Positions 22,393 to 34,785 of a stretch of DNA of 64,000 nucleotides are shown here, in pieces. This stretch comes from Larix kaempferi (Eukaryota > Streptophyta > Pinopsida > Pinales > Pinaceae). The DNA lies in contig BSBM01000370.1 in assembly GCA_027924585.1 (NCBI GenBank), positions 30,091,501 to 30,155,500 on the forward strand, given 5' to 3'. The position numbers and the translations under genes were made by a program. The notes below the pieces were generated by a model. It saw nothing but the letters and a program-made list of their open reading frames with translations, was not told where the DNA came from and did no database searches. Position 1 is the first letter of the stretch. Each line of letters opens with the position of its first letter.

Positions 22393-25300
22393 AAATTTTT
22401 CTATAAGTTTTTTGATACCTGTCGCATCCAAAACATTATTTGGAATTTAAACGATTAAAATGGTCGTCGCATATCCACTATTGGTAGTCTACAAGCGGAG
22501 GCTCGACAGTACTTCCAGGAAATCTATCAAGACCATAAGGACATACCTATGATCGAGCAATTCAATGTCATCCGAGAGTACCCTCGACTTTTCTCTGATG
22601 CGGAGGGAGATGCCATCTTTAAGGAAGTCTCCCTACTTGATATTGAAGCTGTACTAAAGGGATTTGCTAAAGATAAGTGACCTGGACCACATGGATGGAT
22701 GGTTGAACTTTTTATTAAGTTTTTTGATATTATGGGTCCTGATTTGTGGGCAGCTGTGGAGGAGTCTCGATGCAAGGGTTTAGTTACTGGTGCCTTCAAT
22801 TCTACATTCATTGCACTTATTCCCAAGAAATCTCACCCTGAAGATTTTGGAGACTTCCAACCCATTTCTTTATGTAATCTCATCTTCAAAGTGATATCTA
22901 AGATCATTGCTATCTGTATCAAGCTTGGTCTATCTAAATATATTTAAATGGAGCAGTATGGGTTCCTGGAGGATCGACAGACTCTGGATGCGGTTGGGGT
23001 TACTTAGGAGGTGTTCCATACAGTTAAGACTAAACAACTTAGCTCTCTATGTCTTAAACTGGATTTGGTCAAAGCATATGACCGGGTGGATTGGACCTTT
23101 ATCCGCCTAGCACTGGTTCAAATTGGACTACCTTGGGCAGTGGTCAAATGGATTATGGCTTGCATCACCTCTGTAAACTTTGCGGTGATTATTAATGGTC
23201 TACCTTCTGGTTTTTTCAAGAGCTCTCGTGGACTTCGTTAGGGTTGCCCGTTATCACCATTGTTGTTTTTGCTGACCATTGAAGGTTTAAGTCGCCTTAT
23301 TATACGGGCAAAACGGGATGGGCACATTCTGGGTATTAAAATGACTGAGCATATCTCCATTACACATACTCTTTTCGTCGATGATGTTATGCTCTTTGGA
23401 CCGGGCTCTATTCCCGAATGGAGGACTTACAAGAACATTTTGGACCTGTTTTGCAAAGCCTATGGGATGCTTATTAGTGTGGGTAAATCTTGGTTCTTGG
23501 AAAATAATGTGGATTTGGCGGTTAAATCCTCGGTCAGTAATTTCTTCCCTTTCAATTTTCGGGAACTTTCTAAAGGCACCTCATATCTTGGATATTTCTT
23601 GAAGCCGAAAAACTACCACATTTGTGATTGGCGCTGGTTATTAAATCGGTTTGACAAACGTATTGGCCATTGGTGCTGGCGTTGGCTCACTATTGGGGGA
23701 AGACTTACCTTAATCAGATCGGTTCTGCAAAATATGGCTGTTTATTGGCTTTCCCTTAGCAAAATACCCCGGAACATACTCAATAATATTCATAAACGTA
23801 TATTTTCGTTCCTTTGGTCTAGGGATGGCTCGACGCACAGGTTCCATTTGGCAAATTGGAGACTTCTGGCCCGGCCACAACAGTTGGGGGGATGGGCTAT
23901 TAAGGATTTGGGGAACTTTGATTTAGAACTCAAAACAAAGAGCTTGTGGCGTGCCCTTTCTTCGGGCTCGCATGGAGTCTGATTATTAAAGGAAAATATT
24001 TGAAGCATTGCTCGGTGGTGGACTGGTTTCGGGGTGCCCCCCCTGGGAGAGGTGGTGCGTCTAATATTTGGTGTGGCCTGTTGGGCTCCTATAAATATCT
24101 ATCTGATTGGATGTCCTGGATACCTGGAAATGGTAGGGATATCCGGCTGGGGGAGGATCCCATATTGGGTGGCCCTGTAATCTATCAACTCTCCATAGTG
24201 TTGATCGGATTTCTACGATCTAGAGGCTATTTAACACTGAACCACGCTTTTACTAGACACCCTGATGGTCGGGGTCGTCCTTGTTGGATTCGGGCGGCTC
24301 ACTTGGGGCTGTCAGGGCTTTTGGCATTAGAATGGGACTGCTACACGGAAGGATTAATTGGCATGAATTTATCATTATCTGATGTGCCTGATCGGCTGGT
24401 TTGGTCCTGGAACACTTCTACAGGTGCTGCTACAACCAAATTGGCTTATGACTACATCACCTCTGGGTACGGTGGTGGTATCAGAAGATCTGGATGTTCT
24501 TGGTACCACTGAAACTAAAATGTTTTTTTTGGTTGGTCCTTCACAATAAGGTGCTTACATGGGACAATTTGTGCCACCGGGGGTTCTGTGGTCCTGGCCG
24601 TTGTCACCTTTGTTGTATATGTGATGAAAATGTGATGCACCTTTTGGATCATGTTCCGTTGTAACTGCATTATGGGAAAAAATAGGTGATTTATGTAACA
24701 TTCGGTTCAGGTGGGATCCGAGTAGCCTAGAGGAGAGTTTTCATAGGTGGGGTCGCACTTTCACGGACTGGTGGGCACTCCCTGTATTTGTATTATGGAA
24801 GTTGTGGCGTGCTTGGAATGATGGTATTTTTCAGGGTCTATGTTTTCATCTGGATGTTATGGCTGGCAGTGTGATTGCGGCATTTCGGGCCTCTAACACA
24901 GATGGTACATGCTTCCAGGCGCCCGTTACTTGTTTTCCGGTGCCATTATTGCTCAGTTACCCTTGTGGTTTTTTTGATGGTGCCTCTCAATAGGGAGGAT
25001 CGATTTGTGGGGCTGGGCGGTATTACACCTCACTGAGAATAGATTTTTCAAAGTGTGGTTGCACTTGGCACCTGGTACCAACACTTGCTGCGAGCTTTTG
25101 GCTCTATGGATGTTGCTTCGGTTTGCTATACATATGGATTGTCTTCATCTCTAGATTTGGGGAGATTCAAAGGTGATTATTTCCTGGGCCAAAGGAACAG
25201 GCCTTATCAATGTTCTTATGCTCACACACTGGCTGAACGAGACACAAACCCTTATTGACAGGGCAGAGGTTACTGATTTTCTCCACGTTCCTCGATCTTC

Positions 25301-25974
25301 CAATCAGTTGGTGGATGACCTTTCTAAACGTGCTCTCCTTTCTTCTCTGGGACACATCTTTTGGGAGGATTGGTCTATGGACGTGCTGGTTTCTGCGGGC
25401 AGTTTGGACCTCTCTTTTTAGCACTTATTTTTTGACAGTTTTTTGGTATGCTCTGCAGGTCTTTAGTCTCATACGATCGATCAACTATTGGTTGGTTGGC
25501 GTATCCCCTTTTATTTGGCATATGATATGATTTCGTCTCTTATGATCTGATGACCCATCCTGTGGTTTTTTTGGCCGACCGACTCTCTTGTTCAGCTGGT
25601 TGCTGTTGTTTTTGATGGCAGTTACTCCGGGTTATTTATTTCTGCACTGGATTGTCTTTAAATTTTCTGCTAGTCTTTTCATGGTGCCCATTGTTTCGCC
25701 ATAGGCGGATGGGCTAGATATTTGTTGGTTCTTTTGGGTTTATTTGCCCATTGTTTCGCCTCAGGCAGATGGGTTGGTATTTGTTGGATCTATTGGTTTT
25801 TGCCCATTGTTTCGCCATTGGCGGATAGTTTGGTACTTGTTGGAACTTTTGATCGGAGGATGGTCATGGTTGGATCCTTTTTTGGTCGGGGAGACTATCT
25901 CTTTTCTCCTTGTTGATGTATCCATTGATACTATTTACCTAATTAATAGTATGCTATTTTCATTGTGTGAAAAA
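22393..25974 (+). mobile_element. LINE (plant L1-like), 5'-truncated, 3.58 kb
   Basis: Bounded by an 18-bp target duplication and ending in a short A run. It lacks ORF1 and the endonuclease, and starts shortly before RT, as expected from incomplete reverse transcription. Contains RT, a zf-RVT region and a C-terminal RNase H. Its 3' untranslated region (about 25430-25974) includes imperfect repeats of 'gcccattgtttcgcc' (near 25686, 25747, 25801). Confidence 0.93.
22640..25421 (+). pseudogene. LINE ORF2: RT, zf-RVT and RNase H
   Basis: Domain order is as in plant L1 ORF2. RT begins near 22672 with PGPHGW. Then come FIALIPKK, QPISLCN, LDLVKAYDRVDW (about 23059), GCPLSPLLF (about 23244) and the catalytic FVDD (about 23374; usually F-A-D-D). 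Further on are YLGYFLKPK, GGRLTLIRSVLQ and a tryptophan-rich thumb. The zf-RVT region is at about 24530-24660 (CHLCCICDENVMHLLDHV). RNase H at about 24960-25421 keeps its acidic residues in FFDGAS, CCELLALW, GDSKVIISW and SNQLVDDLSKRAL. Stops (for example before PGPHGW and just before GCPLSP, where CAG has become TAG) and frameshifts near 23980 and 24510 inactivate it. Confidence 0.93.
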
Positions 25975-26303
25975 ATAAATAAATTGAATATTGGGGGAGG
26001 AAAGCCAAGATTAAAAATCCCTTCCGAAAAATCAATAGTATTCTAAAAATTTGCAATGGAAAAAATGATATATTGTTTCAATTATTGATTCTGCTAACCT
26101 GATTTATATAGCAAAAACAACCTTTGGTATTGAGCATTTGAACCTTGCCAAAATATGAAACAAAAATATATCAATGCAGATTTGAATCTTGGTAGGGCTT
26201 GAAACATATCGATTCACCATCCAACCAAACCTCTTTTATTCTTATTATGAAGTGATTAACAATTTATTCTTTGCCCATACTTGTATAGACTCCCTTGAAC
26301 AAG

Positions 26304-27218
26304 TAATGGAAAAAAGTGTGCAGCTCAGGCCAGATTGTTTAAAGATCATAGGTGATAATAGTAAAACTTAAATCCATGTCCTCACCGGATTTTACAGTGA
26401 ATTGCATTAGATTTGCAATCATGTTGTCTTAGTAAGAGCCGTGGAAACAGTGATTATTGTTATGATTTTTCTTGAAGCTGCCATCGTTGGCATGCTTGAT
26501 ACAAATACAGAAGTTATGTGATATCCACGTTTTGATCTGAAAGTTTGATGAAAACGACGATGATGAAGTTACGGCCTGAAATGAGATGGGACATTCTTTA
26601 CATTACTCACGAGTCACCTGAGTCACCTCATGGCTCATTCATCACGCAAGCGAAAATCTGTCTCCTCGAACCAAATCAATGGCTATTTTCTCACAACTTA
26701 CAAGGAACAAATAATGGTCGTACGTTGAATTGAATTGAATGCTGTGGCTCCGCCAATTCCATTGTTCGAAGATGTGGCAACATGGGCGACCTTTTCATCT
26801 CAGCCTACTCCGTCTACATCGATATTGGCGATGGGAGGATATCCAGTCTACTCCGTCTACATGGATGGCGATGGCCATGGGAGGATATTAATGAAAGGAG
26901 TGCCGTTGGATGACAGGTTTCTCATTCACTAGCATAAAGGGTTTTCCCTGTCAGTCTAGGGCCTTACGCCTCCATACCCTGCCATGCATCAACCCTCTCA
27001 AGGGTTTCCCATCCTAGTCACGACCCACGCCCTCCTCCGATGCATATTGTTTCCGTCCAGCCATTGCCATGCGATGTAGACAGTGCTATATTGATGGCAT
27101 GCTGCACGCCGTGATACGATAGATTACTGTTATCAATGTTCACACCAAGGAGCTCTACAAGGGCTAATATAAATTATAATCAAGAGAATTAATTTTGTTA
27201 TTTTATGCAACTTACTTT
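26304..27218. other. Unassigned sequence with a ~45-bp duplication
   Basis: Starts at the right end of the large duplication. Two short plus-strand frames (26545-26733, 26735-26932) have no recognised motif. Around 26808-26895 'ctactccgtctacat' and 'gggaggatat' recur as an imperfect tandem pair. G+C is higher than in the flanks (about 26730-27130). It could be a fragment of unique DNA or of an unknown repeat. Confidence 0.4.
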
Positions 27219-27330
27219 TTTTCATATGATAGTTAAACGGGCGCTCAATGGAAGGCGAGAATGCCGAATAGGACGGGTCTCAGGGTCGATCCTGGGTAGG
27301 GATGGCCACAGCCGACTGCCCCAGCCACCA
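27219..27330 (+). mobile_element. Possible tRNA-derived SINE
   Basis: A box-A-like motif TAGTTAAACGG at 27230-27240 and a box-B-like motif GGTCGATCC at 27284-27292 are spaced as in an internal RNA polymerase III promoter. The 112-bp unit is flanked by 16-bp near-direct repeats, 'ttatgcaacttacttt' (27203-27218) and 'ttatgtaacttagttt' (27331-27346), which differ at two positions. It does not fold as a tRNA gene and has no clear A-tail, so a short or truncated SINE is the best reading. Confidence 0.5.
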
Positions 27331-27554
27331 TTATGTAACTTAGTTTATTAAAATGCTATCCAGAAATAATTATCTCTAATTTAATTATATTTATTTGTTA
27401 TATAGAATTGGGCCGTAGTAAACATCACCATCATTATATTTTATAAAATTAGAATATTAAATATAATTTAAAGTGAAAGATAATCCATTATTATAAATAA
27501 ATAAAATATTAAATATAATTTAAACTAAAAGATAATCTATTAGCTACTACATTG

Positions 27555-29060
27555 TTAAAAATCACTTATCTTGGCATCCCTTTTGGTGTGGAGCTTAGGC
27601 ACCTTAAGTTGGTTGCACTAATTTATGATGGCATGTTTATTAGGAAAATGAATCCCTTGATTTCCCTAAAACATGAAATTTTGTAAAATTGTGTCATTAC
27701 ATTGTTAAAAATAACTTATCTTGGCATTCCATTTGGTGTGGAGCTTTCTTTAGTGGCTAAGTGTGATTGATTTTTGGAGCTTTTAGAGTGCAAGCTCTTT
27801 TTCTAGCAATACAAAGACCTTCCATAATTTGCTAAAAAAATTATTGTCGTGAGTATGATTCTTTAAGCCCTGCATATTTATTATGTATCTTGTTGGCTTC
27901 CCAGTAGGGCTTAATTTCACATATTGGAGCAACTTTTTCATTCACACTTATTGTGCAAGTACAGTGGGGCTTAAGGCCTCCCTATGGTATCTTAGTATGT
28001 TTTCATTATGCCCAAGGATGAGGGAGGTCTAGGGTTAATTGATATTGCAACTCATGGTAGAATCTTGGCTACCAAATAGGTGGTTCTATGTCTGTAGGGA
28101 TGCTCTCATTGACAAGTTTTATTTAGGCATATTCTTCTCACGACACAACATATTGGCAAGATCAAGGGATATTTTGGATTGTGTGATATAGATTCATCTC
28201 CTCATAGCTTCTAGATCTTGGGTTCTTTCATTATTAGGAGTATTTGGGCAGCATGGAGGAAGGTAGGTGGCTTGGTGTGGTGGCATATGTCTGATAGTTG
28301 CACAGGATGGGATTGGGCCAAAGGATCGATTTGTAACTGGAAGGTTTAGGGCACGTGTGTTGTAGACATTCCCGATTTTCAAGGGTGATAATTGAGTAAG
28401 AAGAGAATTTTGTATTGGATGGATTTGTGAGATTCCAATACTTTCTCTTGGAAGCATTGGCAATCCATTGCTCGTGACTTTGCCCTTTCTTCTCTAAACC
28501 AACATATTACTATGGAGATTATCGATCTTATTCCACACGAGGCCTTGTTCAAAATGATGTATGCATGCCTTGCCCATTTTGGCATGATTGGGAGTGGGGA
28601 TTTGGGTGCCACTTGCTCCAATATGATTCTAGGAGGTTATACTCTCTTCTTCATCAGCGGCAAGAGCTTAGACCTATTATGAATTCACAATCGGTGTTTA
28701 TTGAGGTAGAGAGATTTTGGATCATGAGATTTCATAGTGTGTGGTCCATTCAAGTTAGCTACATAGTCCAAGGGTTTGCACGAATAGTGACTTACCAAGG
28801 CCTTCCTACCAATGTATGGTTGGTCCAAAAGTGGTCTCTCAAATGGGCTTTCCCCTTCTTACATTAGGTTGGAAATAAAGAAGCATAACTGTCCGGATTG
28901 TTCTTTTTCCAAGTTGTGTTGGGAGTTTCTTTAGTCTGAGCATGCAACCATTTTGTAGCCCGATAGGTTGCATTGGAGAGCGAGTGGAGAGCGGTGTTGT
29001 TAGGTGATTCCAAATCCTTGGTACTCTCCTCTCTCAGTGGTGTCTGGCCCTTCTTTAGAA
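27555..29060 (+). pseudogene. Second LINE relic (RT C-terminus to zinc-binding region)
   Basis: Motifs of the post-catalytic part of a plant LINE ORF2 are spread over several frames. TYLGIPFGVELSLVAKC is at about 27712-27760, MPKDEGGLGLIDIATHGRIL at about 28008-28068 and a Cys-rich stretch CPDCSFSKLCWEFL near 28890-28935. The 'tcacttatcttggcat' block occurs twice (27563 and 27711), a small internal duplication. No catalytic F-A-D-D motif, no target duplications and no A-tail were found, so ends are approximate. Confidence 0.7.
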
Positions 29061-29328
29061 TTTTAGTATTGTATGTTCAATTGGAAATTTCAATGCAAAT
29101 ATGTTTTTGAAAACAAGGTTAGTTCTTTGTTTGCATTTTTTCAATTATGAAATGAATATTTATGTATGCCGTTGTTGGCTAATTTTTTTTCTATTGATCA
29201 AAAATACTTAAGTGAATTGTATTCAAATACCTAGTTGGATTTTATTGTATTATTTCTTCTATGTTGTAAACAAAAATAAAATTGTTTATTAAAAATTATA
29301 AATTTGTATTGTTACAATGTTAAAGTTT

Positions 29329-29532
29329 AGTTTAGATGGTATAATCCCAACCATATCTAATTATGATAATCACTCTAACCTCTATGCACAAGTGTAAATG
29401 ATAATTGGTCGGATAATTGACTATCATCATAGTTTAGATGGTATAATCCCAGCAATATCTAAATATCATAATCATTATCACCTTTATGCACAAGGGTAAA
29501 TGATAATTGGTCGGATTATTGACTATCATCAA
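29329..29532. repeat. Tandem duplication, 2 x 102 bp
   Basis: Units 29329-29430 and 29431-29532 begin 'agtttagatggtataatccc' and end 'gactatcatca'. A few substitutions separate them. Confidence 0.88.
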
Positions 29533-29706
29533 ATGTGTCTAGGTCATTAACACAAATGGAAATTTGAATTCAGTATCTTCGAAAGTGTCTTGGTTCTAAG
29601 GAGGATGAAAACTCAAATCTAAAAAGTGTATTGGTCTCTTCTCTTGTTTTCTCTCAAATAAGAAGCATTCGTTATGTATTATTTGTACATGGTGTGAGTG
29701 TTTCAT

Positions 29707-29947
29707 TAGGTTTACCAACAAATGTTTATTATTTGGTTATGTAATTTTAAGTTTTAATTTTTTTAATGTTTAATATTGTAAAATGAAAATGTTTATTTTT
29801 TATAATATATAATTTAAGTTGTTTTTTTTAGGTTCACCCACACATGTTTATTATTAGGTTATGTAATTTTAAGTTTTAATTTTTTTAATGTTTAATTACT
29901 GTTTAATATTGTAAAATGAAAATGTTTATTTTTATAATATATAATTT
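29707..29947. repeat. Tandem duplication, ~120-bp unit
   Basis: Both units contain 'atgtaattttaagttttaat' and 'gtaaaatgaaaatgtttatt'. The second carries a small internal duplication of 'tgtttaat'. AT-rich, non-coding. Confidence 0.85.
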
Positions 29948-31559
29948 TTGTTTTACTTTGTTGTACTTTTTTTTAGAATTCCTTTATTGGTGAGAGTTCT
30001 AGTTTTAGTTCTCGTCAACTAAAATTTTTGTGGATCAGAGTTGGCTAGAGTTCATATGCTCTTTCAAAGTCAAAGTTTCTATGTCACTCATAGTTCTTTT
30101 ATCATAGTTTCCTCAAACTATGACAAACATGATTTTGGTTGACAAGACCAATTTCCTTTGTTTTTTTAGTCATAGTTTTTATCGGCTAGAGTTTCATATA
30201 AGAACTCTTACTAATAGGAATCAAGATAATAACTTTGATCACTGAAGGAAAAATATGATCATAATGTGTCAGTCATAATAGTCCCCTGGTCAAAGTTCTT
30301 GGTTATAAAATTCCTTGGAACTATGACCGATGGCAATAGTTGTTGAAGAATGTAGCTTGCATAGGAAATTCCACATAGGTTCAATGTGAATGTGTTAAAA
30401 GGAGTTCAAGTTAATTCTATTTTTTAATTCACTTTAGGAATAAAGTGAAAGACTTATATTTAGTTGATGGAGTCTAATAAGTGTATTCATACATTAAGGA
30501 TTGATCTCATGTCAGGGTTTCAACTCAAGCAGAAAGGAAAGTCAAGATAGAGAGTGTTTATTACACAACTTTTTTGGACAAGGAAAACAATCGAAAGAGA
30601 GAAAGGAAACTGCAACGGTTACGAGGAAGGTGCCATACAACAATACTGTATAGTGCAATCATACAAAAAATTTGCACAGTTGAACGAATCTGTACAACAA
30701 GTTTGGATAGTTGTACAAATATATCCATATAGTTGTATGGATTAGTACAATAGGTCTATACAACCATATGGATAGATCCGTACAAGGATGTATAGTAGTA
30801 GCAGTTGGTTTCCTCATTTTCCATGTTGCCTTTATATTTACTACTATGTCATCATCATCATTACCATTGCCACATCATCATCACCACTGCCACTTTGACA
30901 TCAATGACAACATCACTCAACAATCTCATAATATCATGATGTCAATGACCATGACAACAAATACAACTCTCTCCCCCCCTTGGACATTAATGACAAAGGG
31001 GTGAAGCAACTTTGTCCACATACTCTTGTTGGGATTATGCTAGCTCCCCCTGTCAATGTGCTTGTTTTATGTGACTATGTTTTGCTGAATATTCTCTTCC
31101 CCATTGCAAAAGGTAACTTTACTTTCCTTAGAATTCCTTCTAAGAATATATTTCCTTTCCAACAATGCTCCTCCTTTGATTGTACCGAATCCCCCTTAGA
31201 ATGGGCCATTTCTTGAAGCTTTCTGAAGTATCCCCCCTTGCGTTCTTGTATGATTTACCAAGCCACTTTCTCCTGCTCTGTATAGTCCTTAACATGTTGT
31301 CCTTTGTTTGGTCTTCCTTACCTGCTACTTAGACTCCACCTCAATATTATCCACGATACTGGGAGTCTCTATGCCAAATTTTTTAGAACAATATATAATG
31401 TTGTTCTACTTCAGGATCATCATCTGTAATCCTAACACCTTCCTTTTTACTTGTTTATTTATATTTATTACTTGACTCAGCAACTAGTGTGGGTATGTCT
31501 TCTAAGAATTCTCCATTGACCTATTCTTCTTGTTTTTCCCTCACATCTTTAGCATGTAA
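29948..31559. other. Unassigned; short motif repeats and CAT-rich microsatellite
   Basis: 30640-30790 holds repeats of 'gtacaa', 'tccatat' and 'tatggat' motifs. 30850-30960 is rich in 'catcat' and 'caccactgcc'. A C-run (about 30972-30979) reads as a purine tract on the minus strand. Possible LTR or untranslated DNA of a minus-strand element, but no terminus could be set. Short frames at 30554, 30711 and 30980 are not convincing genes. Confidence 0.4.
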
Positions 31560-31799
31560 TACCAATTCATTTTTGTCTTTGATCCTTGGACTATTTATGC
31601 TTTCATTCAATATGCTTCCCAGCTTCACTGCAAGAGGATTGCTTTGATTTCCTGTCTTGGGATTTGAACCTCCATCATCTGTATAGAGAACCAATCCACA
31701 AGCTTCTTCCTTTTGTCCTTATGACTTCTTATTCTACACTTTCTTATATCTAATATGAGTATTTTCTTTCATGGAAGACTCCATCGCGCTTCTACAATC

Positions 31800-34720
31800 A
31801 CGAGCTATTTGTCCATAGTTGTGTCATTTGTAACATTCAACATTGTAGTTCATGCAGACACCTCCTTTTTTTGCTTGAGCATTTTCTCCATAAGCTTTAC
31901 AATCTCTAGCCCTGTGTCCAAAATTGTTACATGAAAAGCAATAACCAAAAAAGAATCTTTGGTACCAAGGAGCAAAGGGTCTTCTTTGTGATGTACATTC
32001 CTTGTATCCATTCTTCCTTGAATCTTGTTAACCATGACTTCTTCCTTTTCCTTTGTAGTCTTTTCCTTGATGGGAGCTTATGAGAATATATGCATAACTC
32101 TTAGCCTTTTCTTCACTTTCCTTTTATGGTAGCTTGGAGCTTTCACTTTCTTCAATTCTCTTATGTTCATCCAAACTAGTCTTATCATTTAGTGATCTTT
32201 GCATTGAAAACTAAGGATTGTTAATTTTTTATCTTTAATTTGGAAATGCAATAGTACTTGAAATCAAATAACAATCATACGCATAAGCAATCACATTCGA
32301 CACATGAATTTACCCTAGGGAAACCCTCTATGACTTGAGGGAGAAAATCCCAACAAAACCTTCCTTAGTATAATGATTGATAGAAGAGAATGTATTTTAC
32401 ATCAAGCACCCTCGGTGCATTAACATAGAGAAATATTAAGCACCCTTGGTGCAATCACAGAGCAAGAGAGAAGAGAAAATAATAGAAGAACCCAGTAGTT
32501 GATTCTGCACTAAGAAAAATTCGTAGTTTTGGTCACATGCACACTTCCTTCAAGAGAGATTCGCTCTTCACCTTGATATCATCAAAGCCTACATTACAAG
32601 TGTATCATACATCTCATTCTTGGCTTAATTTATAGCCTTCTGACTTCAAGAAATCGCCTTCCAACTGCATGCTAGGTCACTTAGGTTACAAACTCAAGTG
32701 TCGTAACTTAAGTGTCATCATTTAGTTTAACTCAAGTGTTGTCATAGATGCACTTAGTTAATTAGATATTCTACTTTAGGATGAACTTTCCCTTGAACTG
32801 GATGCTAGACCACTTCAAGTGTTGTCTTTTAGTTTAACTCGAGTGTCGCCATGCAAATACTTAGTTAACTCAAGTGTCGTCATGCAAACACTTAGTTAAC
32901 TAGCACTTCTTTGTTATCACTAAGTGAACTCTTTTAACTGAATTCTTTCTTGTTAACATCATTGAAGTAAATAATTTGAGTTCTCTCTTAATTAACTGAA
33001 GTATTTTTTGATCACTAAAGTGAACAATTCGAGTTCTCTCTTATCTTAACATATCTTATCTTTATCTATTGTCTTAAATGCATGATCCACTTGTTCCATC
33101 TTTACTTTATTTATCATATCAAATATACTAAGGATATTTTTCCAATGATGTGATCATCTTGTTCTATTATCATTCCAAGTGATCATATGCTAAAGTAATC
33201 CACTCTAGAGGTGTTCAGTCCCTATAGGAGACTTAATAGCTTAACCATGGTTAGTAGTACATTACACACCATTCATGCTTCGACATGCAAAGCATTACCT
33301 CAACACATGAGGCACCACCTCAACACATGAGGATTTGTCTTGAAATACAAAGCACTTGCCTCAACAGATGAAGCTTAACCATTCTTGAGTCCAACTCAAG
33401 ATTCTTCTCCAAGTTTTTCGAGTCCAACTCAGGCTCCTATAAGGCACTACCTCGACACACGAGGCTCAATCTTGACACACAAGATTGACCTGGAGAATGA
33501 CTCATGATGTTGTAAATTTAACAAGGATGTCATCTAAGAACATAGTGTTCTTCTCAAACTTTGAATTTGTCTTCAATTGGGCAATTGTCTTGTCCAATTC
33601 TCCTTTTAATGAAATGATCACAAACTTTTGTTTTTGACAAATTCCTTTCTTGTCTTGAAGTTGACTTGTTAGATATTCTTCAGTTTCCTTGGCCTCTTCT
33701 ATTTGGATTCTTAGACCAACAATGGTATTTCTAGATTCTTCAATACTATCTTCCATCTGTCTTTTTGAATTCAGATCATCCTCATCGTATTTTTAAAGTT
33801 GAACTTTTAGTAACTGGTTCTCCTTTCTGAGATATGAGATTTCCAGTTTAGTTTCCATGTTTTCCAAACTTAACTTCTTTAATTCTTTCTTTAAGAATCT
33901 AATTTCAACTTCTTGTTATTGACAAGTATTTTCTTTTTCTATACATGTTGCCTCCTTCTATTCTAGCAATGCATTATTTTTTTGATACCTCTGCAGTTGT
34001 TCCAATAGCATCATGTTTTTCTTTCTTTCTTTCCTCAAATCATCCAGAGCACCAATCATTTCCCCTTCAAGGTTTACTTCATCATTCTCTTCTTCTTCTG
34101 AGACATTGTTTTTTCTCTCAATGACTTCATCATCTACTTCAGAATGTTCTTCATTTTCTGTATCCGGCCTTTCATTTTTAGTGTCTTCATGTTTGTCAAA
34201 AGTTATTTTATTTGCTTAGGCACATCTAATGTCACAAGGGTTTGATTTATCACAACAATAATTCTTTACTTGATTCGACTTCCTTTACCTTTTCTTCATT
34301 CGATTCATCAACAACATGTTCACTTGGGTTGTATTCCATCTTCTTTGATGTTGCTTCTTCCTTCCATGTATCTTCCTTATGATATTCTACACATCCCCGC
34401 TTTGCTTCATTTATGTAGTTTTCTTGTAGTTTGTCTCAAATATCTTTAGTTGATGTGAATGATCCTATTTTGACTTTCATATGATCAGATATTCCATCCC
34501 AGATGGTATCCATTTCCATTGCATTGTTCCTTTTTAACTCTTTCTTGGATGCAATTTTTGGTGGTCTTTTGGGGGTGACGTAACCATTCAAAACATATTC
34601 CCAGATTCGACAACCTTGTGCATGTAAATATAATCTCATCATAATGATCCAACACTCATAATTTGAACCATCAAATAGTGGAGCTCCATTGGGAGAGAAG
34701 ATATTTTCATATTCATCCAT
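31800..34720 (-). pseudogene. Copia gag of element A, interrupted
   Basis: Reading leftwards from 34720, the N-terminal gag region shows MDEYENIF, LFDGSNYECW and IWEYVLNGYV, typical of the plant copia UBN2/DUF4219 type. An acidic, lysine-rich coiled coil follows (about 34200-33520: LKKELKKLSLEN, IEEAKETEEYL, LKGELDKTIAQL, then FLDDIL). Gag resumes left of the solo LTR (from 32218) with DEHKRIEESES and two CCHC knuckles: C-F-S-C-N-N-F-G-H-R-A-R-D-C (about 31905) and C-Y-K-stop-H-N-Y-G-Q-I-A-R-D-C, where the second Cys codon has become TGA. CCHC boxes bind genomic RNA. Other stops lie throughout. Confidence 0.88.
32219..33523. mobile_element. Solo LTR nested in the gag of element A
   Basis: A 1305-bp unit with inverted ends TGTTAATTT / AAATTTAACA, flanked on both sides by the same 5-bp target duplication AGGAT (32214-32218 and 33524-33528). 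The gag motif that stops at FLDDIL on the right continues in the expected family pattern just left of the unit, so the boundaries are exact. Inside are repeated 'cacttagttaact' and 'ctcaagtgtcgtcatg' blocks and no coding capacity. Formed by recombination between two LTRs of a former full element; family unknown. Confidence 0.93.
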
Positions 34721-34771
34721 GTGTGCTCAACACGTCTTACTTCCAACTATTAGACTGTTATGAATGAACTT

Positions 34772-34783
34772 GCTCTGATACCA
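34772..34783 (-). promoter_or_regulatory. Primer-binding site of element A
   Basis: TGGTATCAGAGC on the minus strand, a perfect match to the tRNA-iMet complement, separated by 2 bp from the LTR terminus at 34786. Confidence 0.92.
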
Positions 34784-34785
34784 AT

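Larger units (their letters stand above)
22375..25992. repeat. 18-bp target site duplication flanking the LINE
   Basis: ATAAATAAATTGAATATT occurs at 22375-22392 and 25975-25992, exactly flanking the LINE. The paralogous site in copy 2 (about 60425-60442) has a single copy, directly showing the empty site. Confidence 0.93.
15515..26303. repeat. Large direct duplication, copy 1
   Basis: This stretch, leaving out the LINE at 22393-25974, is collinear with 50586-60780 in the same orientation. Landmarks are the end of the D LTR, 'cataacgaaaggagtaatat', the gag-like frame, the short LTR-like repeats, and the tail with 'aaattgaata' then 'gactccc'. By eye, the first 200 bp after the LTR differ at roughly 5% of positions. 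Copy 1 lacks about 3.2 kb present in copy 2 (53770-56945) and has small private duplications, for example near 16580 and 18640-18700. Confidence 0.9.

Noticed and set aside
23381-23602. Second plus-strand protein inside the LINE RT
   Set aside because: Overlaps the true RT frame; carries no motif.
27219-27330. A genuine tRNA gene
   Set aside because: Box-like motifs exist, but no acceptor stem, anticodon arm or cloverleaf pairing could be drawn; SINE-like flanks fit better.
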